64,000 bases of DNA, taken from Phytophthora quininea (taxonomy: Eukaryota; Oomycota; Peronosporomycetes; Peronosporales; Peronosporaceae). The DNA is taken from NCBI GenBank assembly GCA_011947345.1, contig JAAVTG010000637.1, positions 186,001 through 250,000 of the forward strand, written 5' to 3'. Positions 34,863 through 45,371 of the stretch are shown in pieces. Position 1 is the first letter of the stretch, and each line of letters begins with the position of its first letter. The notes under the pieces were generated by a model that worked only from the letters and a program-made list of their open reading frames with translations, was not told the DNA's origin and searched no databases. The position numbers and the translations under genes are program-made.

Positions 34863-35927
34863 TTAGTTCTCGAGCACTACACGGTAGCGGACCTTACCGT
34901 CGCGCACCATCTGAATGCCTTCGTTGGCCTTGCTCATGGGCAGCTTCTGGATGACGGGCCGGACGTTCTTCTCCGCCGCCAGGGCGAGCATGTCCTTGAC
35001 GTCTTGGATGCTGCCGATGTGACTGCCCAGGAACTTAGCGCCCTTCATTACCACTTGAGCGGGTTTAAACTTGATCTCGTCGTTCGGAATGCCCACCATG
35101 ATACAGGTGCCGCGCGATCCCAGGAAGCTGATGAACGTGCCGTACGGCATGCCGTCGGCATCGGCCGTGATCAACAAAATGTCAACCGACCCCTCTGCAG
35201 CCTTGGCCTGCTCCGGGTCCGAGTAGTTGACGAACTCGTCGGCCCCGAGAGCTCGCACCTCCTGCTCCTTGTTCGCCGACCGCGAGAACGCCACCACTGC
35301 TTCGGCGCCCATGGCCTTGGCGAACTGGATGGCGATGTGACCCAGTCCGCCGATGCCGACGATACCAACCCGGTCGCCGGGCTTCACGCCTACCTCCTTG
35401 AACGGGGTGAACACCGTCGTGCCGGCACACAGCAACGGTGCCGCAGCGTCCGACGGGATGCTGTCCGGGATCTTGAAGGCATAGTCGCTCAACACACGCA
35501 CGTACTCGGCGTAGCCGCCATACGTCTTGCTGCCGTCTTTGTACTTGGAGTTGTAGGTGCCGACGATGCCGTGGCAGTAGGCGTCCGCTCCTTTGGCGCA
35601 GTCCTTGCACGGGTGCTCGGGGTCCTTGTTCAGACAGGCCCAGACCTGCGCGCCGACGCCAACGCGGTCCCCAACCTTGAGATTCTTGACGGCGGGGCCA
35701 GCTTGAGTCACCTCGCCGACGATCTCGTGACCGACGACGCACGGGTAGAGCGTAGGTTTCCAGCCGCTGTCGATGACGTGCAGGTCGGAGCCGCAGATAC
35801 CGCAGTGCGAGATCTTGATCTCCACGTCCTCGACTCCCAGCGGACGCGATTCGTACTCCCAGGACTTGACGTCTTCGCCCTTGTCGAAGCAGGCCAGAGC
35901 CTTGATGGTTCTCGGAGCGGCGGACAT
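34863..35927 (-). CDS. Zinc-dependent alcohol dehydrogenase, CAD-like (ADH1, intact)
   Basis: This is a 354-residue medium-chain dehydrogenase of the cinnamyl/aliphatic alcohol dehydrogenase type that interconverts alcohols and aldehydes. Catalytic zinc ligands are Cys45 (GICGSD), His67-Glu68 (GHE) and Cys167. The structural zinc cysteines are 98, 107, 110 and 118; the usual spacing is lengthened after the first Cys by the insert LNKDPEHP. The Rossmann motif GIGGLG precedes VVAFSRSANKE, whose Ser/Arg favour NADP(H). It is the most divergent of the intact ADH genes here and is transcribed towards the FKBP gene and divergently from ADH2, 573 bp away. Confidence 0.93.
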   Translation of the reverse strand: MSAAPRTIKALACFDKGEDVKSWEYESRPLGVEDVEIKISHCGICGSDLHVIDSGWKPTLYPCVVGHEIVGEVTQAGPAVKNLKVGDRVGVGAQVWACLNKDPEHPCKDCAKGADAYCHGIVGTYNSKYKDGSKTYGGYAEYVRVLSDYAFKIPDSIPSDAAAPLLCAGTTVFTPFKEVGVKPGDRVGIVGIGGLGHIAIQFAKAMGAEAVVAFSRSANKEQEVRALGADEFVNYSDPEQAKAAEGSVDILLITADADGMPYGTFISFLGSRGTCIMVGIPNDEIKFKPAQVVMKGAKFLGSHIGSIQDVKDMLALAAEKNVRPVIQKLPMSKANEGIQMVRDGKVRYRVVLEN

Positions 35928-36468
35928 GATCTCGGGGCTAGCACTTGGCTCTCACGGTCGAAATTCACTTGTGAAGATGCCCTGCTGCCACGCAGGACTC
36001 GTTCCCTGGTGGTTTCATAGCCGCCACGTACTCGCCAACTGCCAACGCGCAGCGCGTCGAAGTGCTGCACGTTCATCCTATCGCCACGATCACGTGCCCT
36101 CGCGTTGGTGGTTGGTCTTGCATCTCCTCCTTGGTTGGTACTGCACGTCCAACAGACACTGTTGGCATCCGCGACAAGCTGCCGGCTACAGGAGCTTGCA
36201 AGACCCTCCACAGCTGATGGCGAAGCCGCACAACACGTTTGTGTTTGGGGCAAAAGAGGTCGTTGACTCTGAATCGAGTTGCACTGCAGCCCTGCTTCAG
36301 TCATGCCTTGGACTCACTCCATCTGTGCACACTTCAAAGATTAGGTGAGAGTCCACGTCATCCGCTCAAGCTGCCCCGCTGGATTAGTAGCTGGTCCCGG
36401 CATGCGTAAGCAGCGCTGGCTGCAAGTCAGTGCAAGATACTTATAGACGCCCGAACAGCACACTCAAC
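35928..36468. other. Intergenic region between divergent ADH1 and ADH2
   Basis: It presumably contains both promoters. I see no gene; the open frames across it are short and unrelated to known families. Confidence 0.5.
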
Positions 36469-36482
36469 CTCATTTCCAGTTT
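36469..36482 (+). promoter_or_regulatory. Initiator-like site of ADH2
   Basis: CTCATTTCCAGTTT lies 18 nt before the ATG. It is a weak match to the oomycete initiator. Confidence 0.35.
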
Positions 36483-36500
36483 CGCCGTCGAGAGACAAGC

Positions 36501-37566
36501 ATGTCCACTGCTCCGCGCACCATCAAAGCCTACGCCTGCTTCGGCAAGGACGAGGAGATCAAGCCCTGGGAGTACCAGTCGCGCCCGCTTGGCCCCGAGG
36601 ACATTGAGATCAAGATCTCGCACTGCGGCATCTGCGGCTCGGACCTGCACACCATGGAGAGCGGCTGGGGTCCGTCCATGTATCCGTGCGTTGTCGGCCA
36701 CGAGATTGTCGGCGAGATCACTCTCGCCGGCGACAAGGTGAAGGACCTCAAGGTCGGCGACCGTGTCGGTGTCGGCGCCCAGGCTTGGGCGTGTCTGAAC
36801 AAGGACCCCGCCAACCCGTGCAAGGAGTGCGCAAGTGGCGATGACGCATATTGCTCGCGTAAGGTCTGGACGTACAACGACAAGTACGCCAACGACGGCG
36901 CCATCTCGTACGGCGGATATGCCGACTACATGCGAGTAGCGCACGAGTACGCCTTTAAAATCCCGGACAACCTCCCGTCGGATGTGGCGGCCCCTCTGCT
37001 GTGCGCCGGCACGACAGTGTTCACCCCGTTGAAGGAGGCCGACGTCAAGCCCGGCAAGCGTGTGGGCGTTGTGGGCATCGGCGGACTGGGCCACTTGGGC
37101 ATCCGGTTCGCCAAGGCCATGGGCGCCGACGCTGTAGTGGCGTTCTCTCGCTCGGCGAACAAGGAGGCCGAGGTGCGTGCTCGGCGCTACCGACTTCGTC
37201 GTCTACTCAGACGAGAAGCAGGCCGCTGCCGCTGCTGGTTCGGTCGACGTGCTGCTGATCTGCGCCAACGCTGACAACATGCCGTACACGCTCTTCCTGA
37301 GCTTCCTGGCCGTTCGTGGCTCGTGCATCATGGTGGGTCTGCCCAACGACGACGTCAAGTTCAACGCATTCGGTGTTGTTGGCAAGGGCGCCAAGTTCGT
37401 GGGCAGCAACATCGGCAGCATCCAGGACATCAAGGACATGCTGGAGGTGGCGTCCAAGAAGAACGTGTGCGCTGTGATTCAGAAACTGCCGATGAGCAAG
37501 GTGAACGAAGGCATCAAGATGGTGCAAGACGGTACAGTGCGCTACCGCGTGGTACTCGAGAATTAG
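36501..37566 (+). pseudogene. Alcohol dehydrogenase ADH2 (2-bp deletion)
   Basis: It would encode a 355-residue CAD-like dehydrogenase with all zinc ligands and the GIGGLG motif, but near 37,180 it reads GTGCTCGG where ADH4 reads GTGCTCTCGG. The loss of CT shifts the frame just after the cofactor-binding strand. Both halves are otherwise open and nearly identical to ADH4 (51,742-52,807), so the lesion is recent or a sequence error. Confidence 0.85.
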
Positions 37567-37750
37567 ATATTGAGTGAAAGCTTACTTCGAGGCGTTAATA
37601 AGTGAACGACGACTCGATTGACGAGAAGACATTCTTTGCCACACACATACAACACTTGTGCAAAACGAACGATTCTAACTAATGCAAAGCCAACCGCGAG
37701 GAATGCTGCAAGACTCATCGCTTCTTCACCTCCAATTCAGTCTCAGCCGT

Positions 37751-38413
37751 TCAATCCGAACGTAGACGGCGGTACGTCTTCTGCGAGGCAGCGTCGGTAG
37801 TACCAGCGGTCGACGTGCCGGTCTTGGTGCCTCCCGAGGTGTTGGCGTTGGCGTTGGCGTTGGCGTTGGCGGTGTTGGGGTTCGCGCTGGTGGAAGCGGA
37901 AGCGGTAGCACCACCGCTGCTCTTGGTTGCTGTCGCCGACACGCCGTTACCTTTCGTCGTCGTCGTCGTCGTCGTCGTGGTAGTGGCCGCACCCGGCGGA
38001 GCAGCGACACCGGCGTTCGTGTTGGCAGTGGCGTCTGCGTCTGCGCTGGCGCCGGCATTCACACCGTCATTGACACCGACGCCGTTGTACCCGTTGTACC
38101 CGTTGTACCCGTTCACACCGACCGAGGCCGCTCCCGGTGCACCAACCCCCACGCTAGCGATGCCGGGAACGCCGACGCCGACACCGACACCGTCGACACC
38201 AACACCGACGTTTGCCACGCCAGGAACGCCGACACCGACGCTCGCAACGCCCGGCACACCGACACCGACGCTAGCCACGCCGGGGACCCCAACGCCGACG
38301 CCCGGCACGCCGAGCAGCCCGAACGTCTCGGCGACTTGTTTCTCTGCGAGCGCGCCGTTGGAGAGCGCCAGGGCGGCGACGACCAGAATGGAGAGCTTGC
38401 TGCTAGTGAACAT
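37751..38413 (-). CDS. Secreted elastin-like VGVPG-repeat protein C (inverted copy)
   Basis: It is identical to copies A and B except Pro for Gln in the GVAAQPG segment and a last residue Asp for Glu. The repeat breakpoint falls in the final codons (RRLRS) and the adjoining sequence supplies a new stop, so the protein stays complete. Confidence 0.8.
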   Translation of the reverse strand: MFTSSKLSILVVAALALSNGALAEKQVAETFGLLGVPGVGVGVPGVASVGVGVPGVASVGVGVPGVANVGVGVDGVGVGVGVPGIASVGVGAPGAASVGVNGYNGYNGYNGVGVNDGVNAGASADADATANTNAGVAAPPGAATTTTTTTTTTKGNGVSATATKSSGGATASASTSANPNTANANANANANTSGGTKTGTSTAGTTDAASQKTYRRLRSD

Positions 38414-39004
38414 CGTGGTGGGCTGCAGGGTGGGCGTGCTTGTACTGGGCTTGCTGGTTTGCTTGGGTCGATCGTAGCTCGAGCCGGGGTATTTGAGAAT
38501 GAACTCCAGGGATCGTGGCTCGCTGGAGGGTTCGCTAGCGCAGGGCGGTCTCAGCAGCGAGGGCGGGTCGTGCCCGGCGCTGCTCTGAAGCGGACGAACA
38601 GCGGGTCGATCGCCGATCAAGCACCTCGCTGGTCAACACCCAAGGCATCCGGGTCATGCCAATTGCCGGTCTGCTACGCCGGTGGAGGCGCATGACACGC
38701 CAGATGCTCCGTCGGCGACCGCACATCCACACAGTCTTGACAAGATGAAGCCGCAGCAGGCTGACCGCGCAACAGGTGTGACCGGCCAACGTGCAGGCTG
38801 CAGACTGCAGCTCGAAGCGTGTCCGTATACAGCGGATCCGAGCCAGCTGACGAGTCCGTGTGTTGTGTAGGGAGCGATATCTTTGCGGTCTATCCACGCA
38901 GCTCCACACGACGACGGACTAAGATGTGCGTGTGAGCTTTGGGTAAGGGAGCAAGTTGCCTTTGGTCCGAGAGCAGGAGCGGTCTGCCGCTGCTCTGGGC
39001 GTCA
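37759..39004 (-). repeat. Inverted copy of the 1.75-kb unit (about 1.25 kb)
   Basis: It corresponds to 30,389-31,634 in reverse orientation and carries gene C and its upstream region. It is followed directly at about 39,020 by a direct-orientation tail and head of the unit, so the repeat turns around here. Confidence 0.92.
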
Positions 39005-39019
39005 TGAGCCAACGCTGTT

Positions 39020-39360
39020 CGTCTACGCTCGGAGTGAGCGTAAAACCCTTGACGCTTGACGGACTTTGAGGGAGAAATGTCCGCACACCCCAGCGGCTCG
39101 GGAGGCGCTGCTACCCATTCGACCGTTCTTCGTGTTGCCGTGCAGTGGTGTTTGTTGGCTAGATGAAGTCTTACACGGTTTGCTTACCGCCATTTCTTGT
39201 TGGACGCCTTCGTGTGCTCTGTTCTGGTGGCCTTCTCACTGGTTTCGATGCAATTCACTTTCGTGGTCGTGTCAATGATCAGAGCTTGTATCATTCTGTT
39301 TGGTAGTTTTCTTGCTCGTACATGTCGCATGTTTGTTTATGCCCCCTCTTTGTTGTTATC
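39020..39360 (+). repeat. Direct partial copy of repeat end and FKBP upstream region
   Basis: It matches 33,382-33,710 (unit tail, unit head and the start of the sequence leading to the FKBP gene) and breaks off at 'ttgttgttat', where transposon sequence begins. Confidence 0.9.
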
Positions 39361-39564
39361 CTATTGGAAATACCAAGTGTTTCGTCACACGCGAAGGCGA
39401 CACAAATCGGGCCTGTAGCCAAATAAAAACGCATGTAAATCAACACTGACGCAAACTAAGTAAGTGTGAAAAAGCAGCGACGTGGCTGTTAATCGGGATG
39501 ATAGTGATCACTGTATAGCAGTAGTGTAGTCAGAACGGTAAAAGTGGCAGAGCAGATACTCCAA
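39361..39564. other. 5' flank of DDE transposase gene
   Basis: It is an AT-rich stretch not shared with the FKBP upstream region, so it is probably the left end of the inserted element. I found no convincing terminal inverted repeat. Confidence 0.4.
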
Positions 39565-40620
39565 ATGTACGCACCAGAATTCCGTTGGCGAGCTGTAGTG
39601 CTGCATCACGCGTACGGTGTTCCATGCGTCCGCGTCGGTCAGATTTTTGGCATCAGCTCGCGTACTGTGCTTCGGTGGTACCAGCAGTTCAAGCGTTGTA
39701 GTCACGTTATGCCAGGAAAACGACTGAAGAAGACGAGACAGTCACCTCATGTGCAGCGGTTCGTTGCAGATTATGTGAAGGTCCACCCTTGCTTCTGCGT
39801 GGAGGAATTGCAAGCAGCCATCCGACAACGGTTCGGCGCGGACACGAGCGGCTTCAGCGCAAGCGCGCTGTTGCGTCTCATCAAGTTCGATTTGGGGTTA
39901 TCGAGAAAGGTTCTAGAGCGCCGGGCTCGTGAAGCAGTTCCTCACGAAATAGAGGTTTTTGTAGCGAAGGTGAAATGCTGGTACAAGTACTCAGAGCAGC
40001 TAGTCTTCGTCGACGAGACGTCCAAGAATGGTTTGGACAGCATGCGTCGATACGCATGGTCTGCACGTGGTGCTCGCGCTGTTGCTCGGGTGCCGTTCGC
40101 TCGTGGAAAGCGTGTTAGTATTCTGGCGGCTTGTGACGTCGGTGGATTTCTTTCGTGGCAGTGTACTCGCGGCACGTACACGAGAGTTGGGTTCCACCGA
40201 GGTTTTGTGAGTAAGGTGGTGCCTCAGCTCAACCCGCGGCCACTTCCAAGATCCATCGTGATTATTGACAACGCCCGCATTCACATGTGTGCAGAGTTGG
40301 AAGCAGCAGTTCATGCGTGCGGAGCTGTATTGCTGTATTTACCACCATACTATCTCCAATTCAACCCCATCGAAGTCGTGTTTGGGCTGCTGAAGCGCTG
40401 GTTATCGCGCCACGCGAATCTCACCTTCCCTCTCTACCCAGAGTTGGTACTTAAGGTCGCGATGTCTGCGTGCGTGAAGAGTGAAGATGTCGGTGTTAGT
40501 TTGTTTCGTCACTGCGGATACACTGACGGGGGATTAGACAATGCGATGTTTTGTCGGGAGCTGGAGATCCACGGTGGCCGCGGAAGAGGAGGAGGTGTTG
40601 GGGTGGGCGGGTCGGATTAG
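39565..40620 (+). CDS. IS630/Tc1-mariner-type DDE transposase
   Basis: The product has 351 residues. An N-terminal helix-turn-helix (FGISSRTVLRWYQQF, about residues 33-47) and a second winged-helix region are followed by the DDE nuclease: LVFVDETS (first Asp), IVIIDNARIH (second Asp) and LPPYYLQFNPIEVVF (third acidic residue, Glu). The frame is intact, with a Gly-rich tail, so this copy might be active. The in-frame GTG upstream was rejected in favour of the ATG at 39,565. The minus-strand frame at 40,693-41,493 lies next to it. Confidence 0.88.
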   Translation: MYAPEFRWRAVVLHHAYGVPCVRVGQIFGISSRTVLRWYQQFKRCSHVMPGKRLKKTRQSPHVQRFVADYVKVHPCFCVEELQAAIRQRFGADTSGFSASALLRLIKFDLGLSRKVLERRAREAVPHEIEVFVAKVKCWYKYSEQLVFVDETSKNGLDSMRRYAWSARGARAVARVPFARGKRVSILAACDVGGFLSWQCTRGTYTRVGFHRGFVSKVVPQLNPRPLPRSIVIIDNARIHMCAELEAAVHACGAVLLYLPPYYLQFNPIEVVFGLLKRWLSRHANLTFPLYPELVLKVAMSACVKSEDVGVSLFRHCGYTDGGLDNAMFCRELEIHGGRGRGGGVGVGGSD

Positions 40621-40692
40621 CCGAGCGTAGCGAGGAAGCAAAAAGTTAGGCGAGTAGATTGCTTTGAAAGATTCTAAGCTCGCTATCACACC

Positions 40693-41493
40693 TTAGTCGT
40701 CCTGGTGGTCAACATCTTCAATATCATTTTCAGGTTCTGGAGGAGGCACGAAGGACGGGAAAATACCGCTAGCCATGACGTTGTGGCTTGGTAGGCCAAG
40801 CATGCGGCGAAGAACTTGGGCGTCGAACGTCAGCTGCAGCTCCGAGGACCCGTTAAGGCAAACAGCAATCGTTTGCTGGACATTCTTATCTCGGTCCACT
40901 GGTGAGTGAGCGGCTCCAACAGCGTCAAGGCGCTGCATTTGTCTGAATGTTGCCGTCTCTGGGACGGTGACAGGTGTTCCTGCGGGTTGGCGAGCTTGAG
41001 TCATCTCCCAGTGCGTGCGCGCGATCTCGCCAACTTGGACATCCGTCCTTTCGTTCAGAAATTCGCCGATATCTTCGGCTGCTTGTTGAATTCGGTTGCG
41101 TGTTGCGCGGCGCCGTGTTGCATCTCCAGCTTGATTTTCCTTTACCGCAAACGCAAACAGCTCTAGACATAGCGGTCCGTTATCTTTTCGGCGGCGCTGG
41201 TAGTTGGTCGTCACTGTAGTCACCACAGTGCGCCAGTTTACGGCGGTAAGAATCACTCAGTCTTGTTGTGTTGCACCCTGACTTGGCTTAGCATAGAGGT
41301 TAGTATCAGGACGAAGCGTTCTAGTGTCGTAAGCAGCGAGTGCTGCTTCTATCCGCTCCTCTGCATTTGCATAGAGCGATTCGTAGCTGGCTTCGGAGTC
41401 AAATTGAAACTCAGCATTCTCAGCACGGAAATTAGTTCGGCTCGTCCTGGTGATAGAACCGATTTTAACTGAGACTCGCGCTAGTACTTGCAT
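40693..41493 (-). pseudogene. Uncharacterised repeat-type ORF with one in-frame stop
   Basis: Two frames in the same register (41,493-41,257 and 41,256-40,693) are separated only by TGA at 41,257-41,259; a Trp codon there would give one protein of about 266 residues. It has no recognised domain, a basic segment (NYQRRRKDNGPLCLELF), a helical middle and an acidic end (PENDIEDVDHQDD). Its place beside a transposase suggests an accessory protein of a mobile element, but that is inference. Confidence 0.45.
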
Positions 41494-41622
41494 TGCGCTG
41501 ATCCTGGTAGTTTTTATGTGCGTGGTGCCTCGGAATGCCGAGTTTCACGCTGACATTGCGACCTATTTAGAGACCAAAACCGGCGCATTTTGGAAAAAGC
41601 TACAGATCTGATTGGTCTTTAA

Positions 41623-42371
41623 CAAGGATTGCCTGACTCAACCAGACCATTTTTCGTAGTGGGTCGAAAACTAATTTTACCAAAAAGATATGAGGCGTCG
41701 TTAAACTGTGTCAATTCATTATGTCATGGTATAAAAACATAGTGGGCTAGGTTGTACCGCGGAAATAGCGTCCATTCACCTTCTATTACATGATATGTAG
41801 GAGGTGGCAAGTTCAGAGTTTTGAAAAATTGTCGGTATGTCTCTAAGTGTTTCGTTAAAATGATGGCACCTTAGCCAAAACTAGTTATACACATCCAATC
41901 ACAGGGCTTTCGATATTGCCTAAACTTTTGCGTTAAGGTGTGTATTCACGTGCAGCGCCCTAGATGCCCCGATAAAAACAGCTTCCTGAAGAAAAACTCA
42001 AAATGACCAACTATGCTATCGTTTTAGACATGTTGTATCTTCAGGAACTATTATTATTTTACTTAGACAACTAGATATGGCATAGGTAGCCCAAGAACAA
42101 AGACGCCATGTGAAAATAATTCCAATCGAACGAAATTTTTATTTTGCCTATAGAAAAGTCGAAGCCATTTTGCTCAGAATGCCATGTTTGACCTACGATA
42201 ATTCAATAACCAAAACAGATCCGATCATGCCACTACCCCCACTTCTCTTAGGAAAACGTAAATTTAATGGCATAAAAATATTGGGGGCTAATTTACAAAA
42301 CTGGAGATTTTAGTTATCAGACTACCCCGAAAAATGCCGTTTTTCGGTCTGGTTGAGTCAGACAATCCTTG
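41623..42371. mobile_element. piggyBac-like MITE, 749 bp
   Basis: The ends are inverted repeats starting CAAGGATTGCCTGACTCAAC (left) and CAAGGATTGTCTGACTCAAC (right, reverse complement), matching over 25 of 26 positions. Both ends are bordered by TTAA (41,619-41,622 and 42,372-42,375), the target duplicated by piggyBac transposases. The interior is AT-rich and non-coding. Confidence 0.85.
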
Positions 42372-42854
42372 TTAAAATGAGTTTAAATAATAGTACGTAA
42401 CTATAATTTAGGGTACGACAGAAACAAATTACAGCGTCCTTCTCTTAATTAAGTTCCAAAAGGGCTGATTTACTATCTGATTAGACATTCCGAGTGCTTT
42501 TCACAATAGACTTCTTCTCGCTATACCGGCATCCTTGGTTCTTTACTGACGGTCGCTTTTAACTGACAATGGATTCTAGCCAATCAAAGCATTGTATTGC
42601 GATCCTCCACTTTTAACTGACAACACAAAAACTAGGCCCGAATGCGACATATCCCAATCGTCGAGATGCTGGCCACGAGCAGACGGGCCGGCATCGCGGC
42701 AGCCGAGAAGCTAGCACTGGGCGGTTCCTGAAAACTCATCTTGAGTGTATCAAATGCAGGGCAAAACCAGGCAGTGATTTTGGTTGTACCAGATTTTCTG
42801 CGTCCTGAAAACACAATTTGTGCAGATCAAATCTCTCGCGGCGCTGTCGCATCA

Positions 42855-44020
42855 ATGACATCCACGGCTATCGTCCTCCTCCTCGCTGAGGCTCAACGCC
42901 GACGGGCTTCACTCCGTAGACAAGATTCTCGCTCGAGATTGAGTAGACGTCAACGCCACCGCCGCGACCATCGAGTCGTCCGGGCAGCACTTCAGTGGCC
43001 TAGCATGTCTGGCTTTGCTACTCTCTACGGTTCTGGAGACGACCAGTCGCTCATCACTTTAACTGGCTTGGACCACAGGACGTTCCGCTACCTGCTTGGC
43101 TACTTCGAGCAGCAGTACACAGCGTATACTTCCAAGGCCATCAGGTTGTGCTATTCGTCGAGTTCGTGATCATACCCGTGGACTTCCGCGCCTATTAGGT
43201 GCTAGACAGTGTCTGGCCCTTGTATTAGCGTGGGCTCGTACCCGTGGAGGAGAATTTTCGCTGTGCGTCATTTTTGGGGTTACTGCAAGCATGTGCTCGC
43301 TGTTTTTCGCTTTGGGCGCAGAATTCTCGTTCGAATTCTCTCTCAAAATGTCAATGCTGTTGTTAAAATGCCAGACTGCACGGCGATACGAGGCTATCAA
43401 CGTGCGATTCATCGCCGGCATCCCTGCCTTCATGACGTATTTGCCGTTGCGGATGGACTAAAGCTTTGCCTTCAGCAGAGCGGGAACTGCATCATACAGA
43501 TTTTTTCTACAATGGATGGAAGCACGACCACTACGTTGGCAATGTGCTCGTGTTTGCCCCTGATGGGACTATTGTAGCAGTGCACTGAATGCTCCTGGAT
43601 CACTGCACGACTCGCAAATTGCAGAATGGGGTGGGGTCTACCAGAGATTAAAAGCTGCCTACGAGTTATATGGCGCTCGATTTGTGGTGGACTCAGCGTT
43701 TGCGGCCGGAGATTACACCTTCCTAATCAAGTCTAGCCAAGATTATTTGGGTGCTGCATCAACTGCTTCGGATGTGAATGTGCTTCGCCAGGCAACGTCA
43801 GCACGATAGGCAGCCGAATGGGGATGCGAGCTTTTCAGAGCTCTTTCCCGAGGCTTAAGGATCGCCTGGAATATGAGGAACGAGGTGAACGACGACTAAT
43901 TCTCGACACGTGTGTGCTACTCTTCAACCTCCGAGCAAGACTAGTTGGTATTAACCAGGTACTCTCCGTCTACGTGCCTAGTTTAGAGCGGGACGCACTA
44001 AGCACAAACATTGCTCGCTA
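42855..44020 (+). pseudogene. Harbinger-type (DDE_Tnp_4) transposase, degraded
   Basis: Successive frames give LTGLDHRTFRYLLGYFEQQY (helical N-domain), VADGLKLCLQQSGN (first Asp), NAPGSLHDSQIAEWGGVYQR (second Asp), and WGMRAFQSSFPRLKDRL...RLILDTCVLLFNLRARLVG, the usual C-terminal signature. Frameshifts lie near 43,140, 43,450-43,590 and at the TAG near 43,807, so no full-length protein is made. Confidence 0.75.
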
Positions 44021-44269
44021 GTTAATTGTTCTCCTTATTGGACTGGGTTGCCTTAGCAATGCCCACAAATGCTGTTGCAATTAAGTCAAATAGACGGTTA
44101 CTACTCTCTCGATCATCAGCCCGGTCTTCTTCACGCCAACGCTGCTGCTGACGATCGACCTCTCTTTGACGTTGCTTCTGCACAAGCATCAGACGTGCCG
44201 ACGAAAGTATATCATCGCCATTGCTGTCGTGAGGCTCATGGACTAGTCGAGGGGTCACCAGCGGACGCG

Positions 44270-44867
44270 CTACAGCAGCAACAGGAGCTGCATCTGCGTC
44301 ATTTTCAGAGCCTGTTCTAGCTGTTCGCCACTTATAGTCGATGCGGGGGCTTCAGTAAAAGCAGAACGGGGAGCTGCAGGTTGGGCTGGAGTGGCAGACA
44401 CTCCTTCAGGAGCTGGAGTTGCAATTACGGGTGCTGTTGCCTGAGTCATCGATTCCGGTGCAACAGCACTGGTTGATGGGCTTGTGAAGTCTACAGCAGC
44501 AGATCGTGGTGGGTGCGGCGGTGAATTCGAGGAGACCGGTGTCAACTGCGTGAGAGGCATATCAAAGCTGCTCATTATCGATGCGCTTTGGTCTTGAATC
44601 TGGACGGCGTTTATCATAGAAGTCGTCGACACCTGCGGAGCTGGCGTAAGTTGTGTAAGAGGCAAGCTGTCTCTCATCGACAAGTGCTGCTCTGAATGTA
44701 CCATCTTCCTCCTTGGAGCTCCCGTGCTGATTTCGAACTGAGAGCTCGTATCTTTGACGAATAGTACGCTGTACCAATCTGTCAGGGGTGGCAACCACCC
44801 CTGACAGATTTCTCTTCTCGAGCCAATTTGGTACACGAAAGCAGCTGCCCTCGGTTGTTTTATGCAT
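44270..44867 (-). pseudogene. Harbinger accessory ORF (putative Myb/SANT-like), degraded
   Basis: Overlapping frames on the strand opposite the transposase give a Ser/Pro/Thr/Ala-rich region with repeated LPLTQLTP blocks and a C-terminal helix (SGEQLEQALKMTQMQLLLLL). Harbinger elements usually carry a second, Myb-like gene in this position; the DNA-binding part is not recognisable here. Confidence 0.45.
44776..44810. repeat. Perfect 16-bp hairpin
   Basis: AATCTGTCAGGGGTGG and its exact inverse are separated by CAA. It lies within the accessory frame of the Harbinger element. Confidence 0.95.
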
Positions 44868-45069
44868 GGTTTAGTACGATCAAAATGCGATTTGGGTTTT
44901 CAGGAACCGCCCAGTGCTAGACGCTTGGGAACAGAGTGGCAACATTGGCGCTGTTATACAGGCGTTCTACAGCGAGCTAAATGAGCACGCGAGGGGGCAG
45001 CGGCGTAAGCTGATCTATCAGTGGCGTCAAAAGCGGAAGGAGATCGAGCTGGCGTGTCAGACGGCAAAT

Positions 45070-45371
45070 GTGACGGGGCGTCACACAGCACTTCTCGCAG
45101 TGGAAAGTGCTAAGGAGTATACAAACTCCTAGTGAACGTGAGTTCACAGGGACTAACTAGCGATAGCGTAAATCTAAGACTGAATGTATTAATAGAGCTC
45201 GCACAGTTTGGCCTGCAATACAAACTGTAAGATATCTATACTACAACCTACTTCACGTTGATTGGGTGGCTTGGAGCCACCCACCACGTGTCACGTGGTG
45301 TGCACCACACAGTGTACCCAACTCGGGCAAGTGACAAGTTACATGGCGAGTGACTTGTCACTTGCCCGAGT
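45070..45371. repeat. Array of eight short hairpins
   Basis: Perfect inverted repeats follow each other: GTGACG/CGTCAC (45,070-45,084), AGCACTT/AAGTGCT (45,087-45,111), AGGAGT/ACTCCT (45,113-45,130), GTGAAC/GTTCAC (45,132-45,147), ACAGTTTG/CAAACTGT (45,203-45,228), GGGTGGCT/AGCCACCC (45,264-45,282), ACCACGTG/CACGTGGT (45,283-45,299), and a 19-bp pair starting ACTCGGGCAAGTGAC (45,321-45,371). All but the first lie between two collinear parts of the pogo gene, so about 300 bp (roughly 45,087-45,387) was probably inserted there. Confidence 0.85.

Larger units (their letters stand above)
42715..44916. mobile_element. PIF/Harbinger-like element, 2.2 kb
   Basis: The termini CACTGGGCGGTTCCTGAAAA and its exact inverse (44,896-44,916) are flanked on both sides by CTAG. 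Because CTAG is palindromic, the duplicated target could be 2, 3 or 4 bp. Removing the element and one CTAG restores the pogo reading frame (GAG AAG CTA GAC GCT). Two opposed genes inside, one transposase and one accessory frame, match Harbinger layout. Confidence 0.85.

Noticed and set aside
34845..36020. 391-codon open frame antisense to ADH1
   Set aside because: It is a shadow frame of a gene with strong third-position GC; it has no domain, and the ADH frame has all zinc and cofactor motifs.
37815..38477. 220-codon frame opposite the VGVPG gene
   Set aside because: Repetitive GC-rich DNA stays open in several frames; only the sense frame gives a signal peptide and ordered repeats.
39361..41600. 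Terminal inverted repeats bounding the 39.6-kb DDE transposase
   Set aside because: I compared the flanks by eye and found no convincing inverted pair or target duplication.
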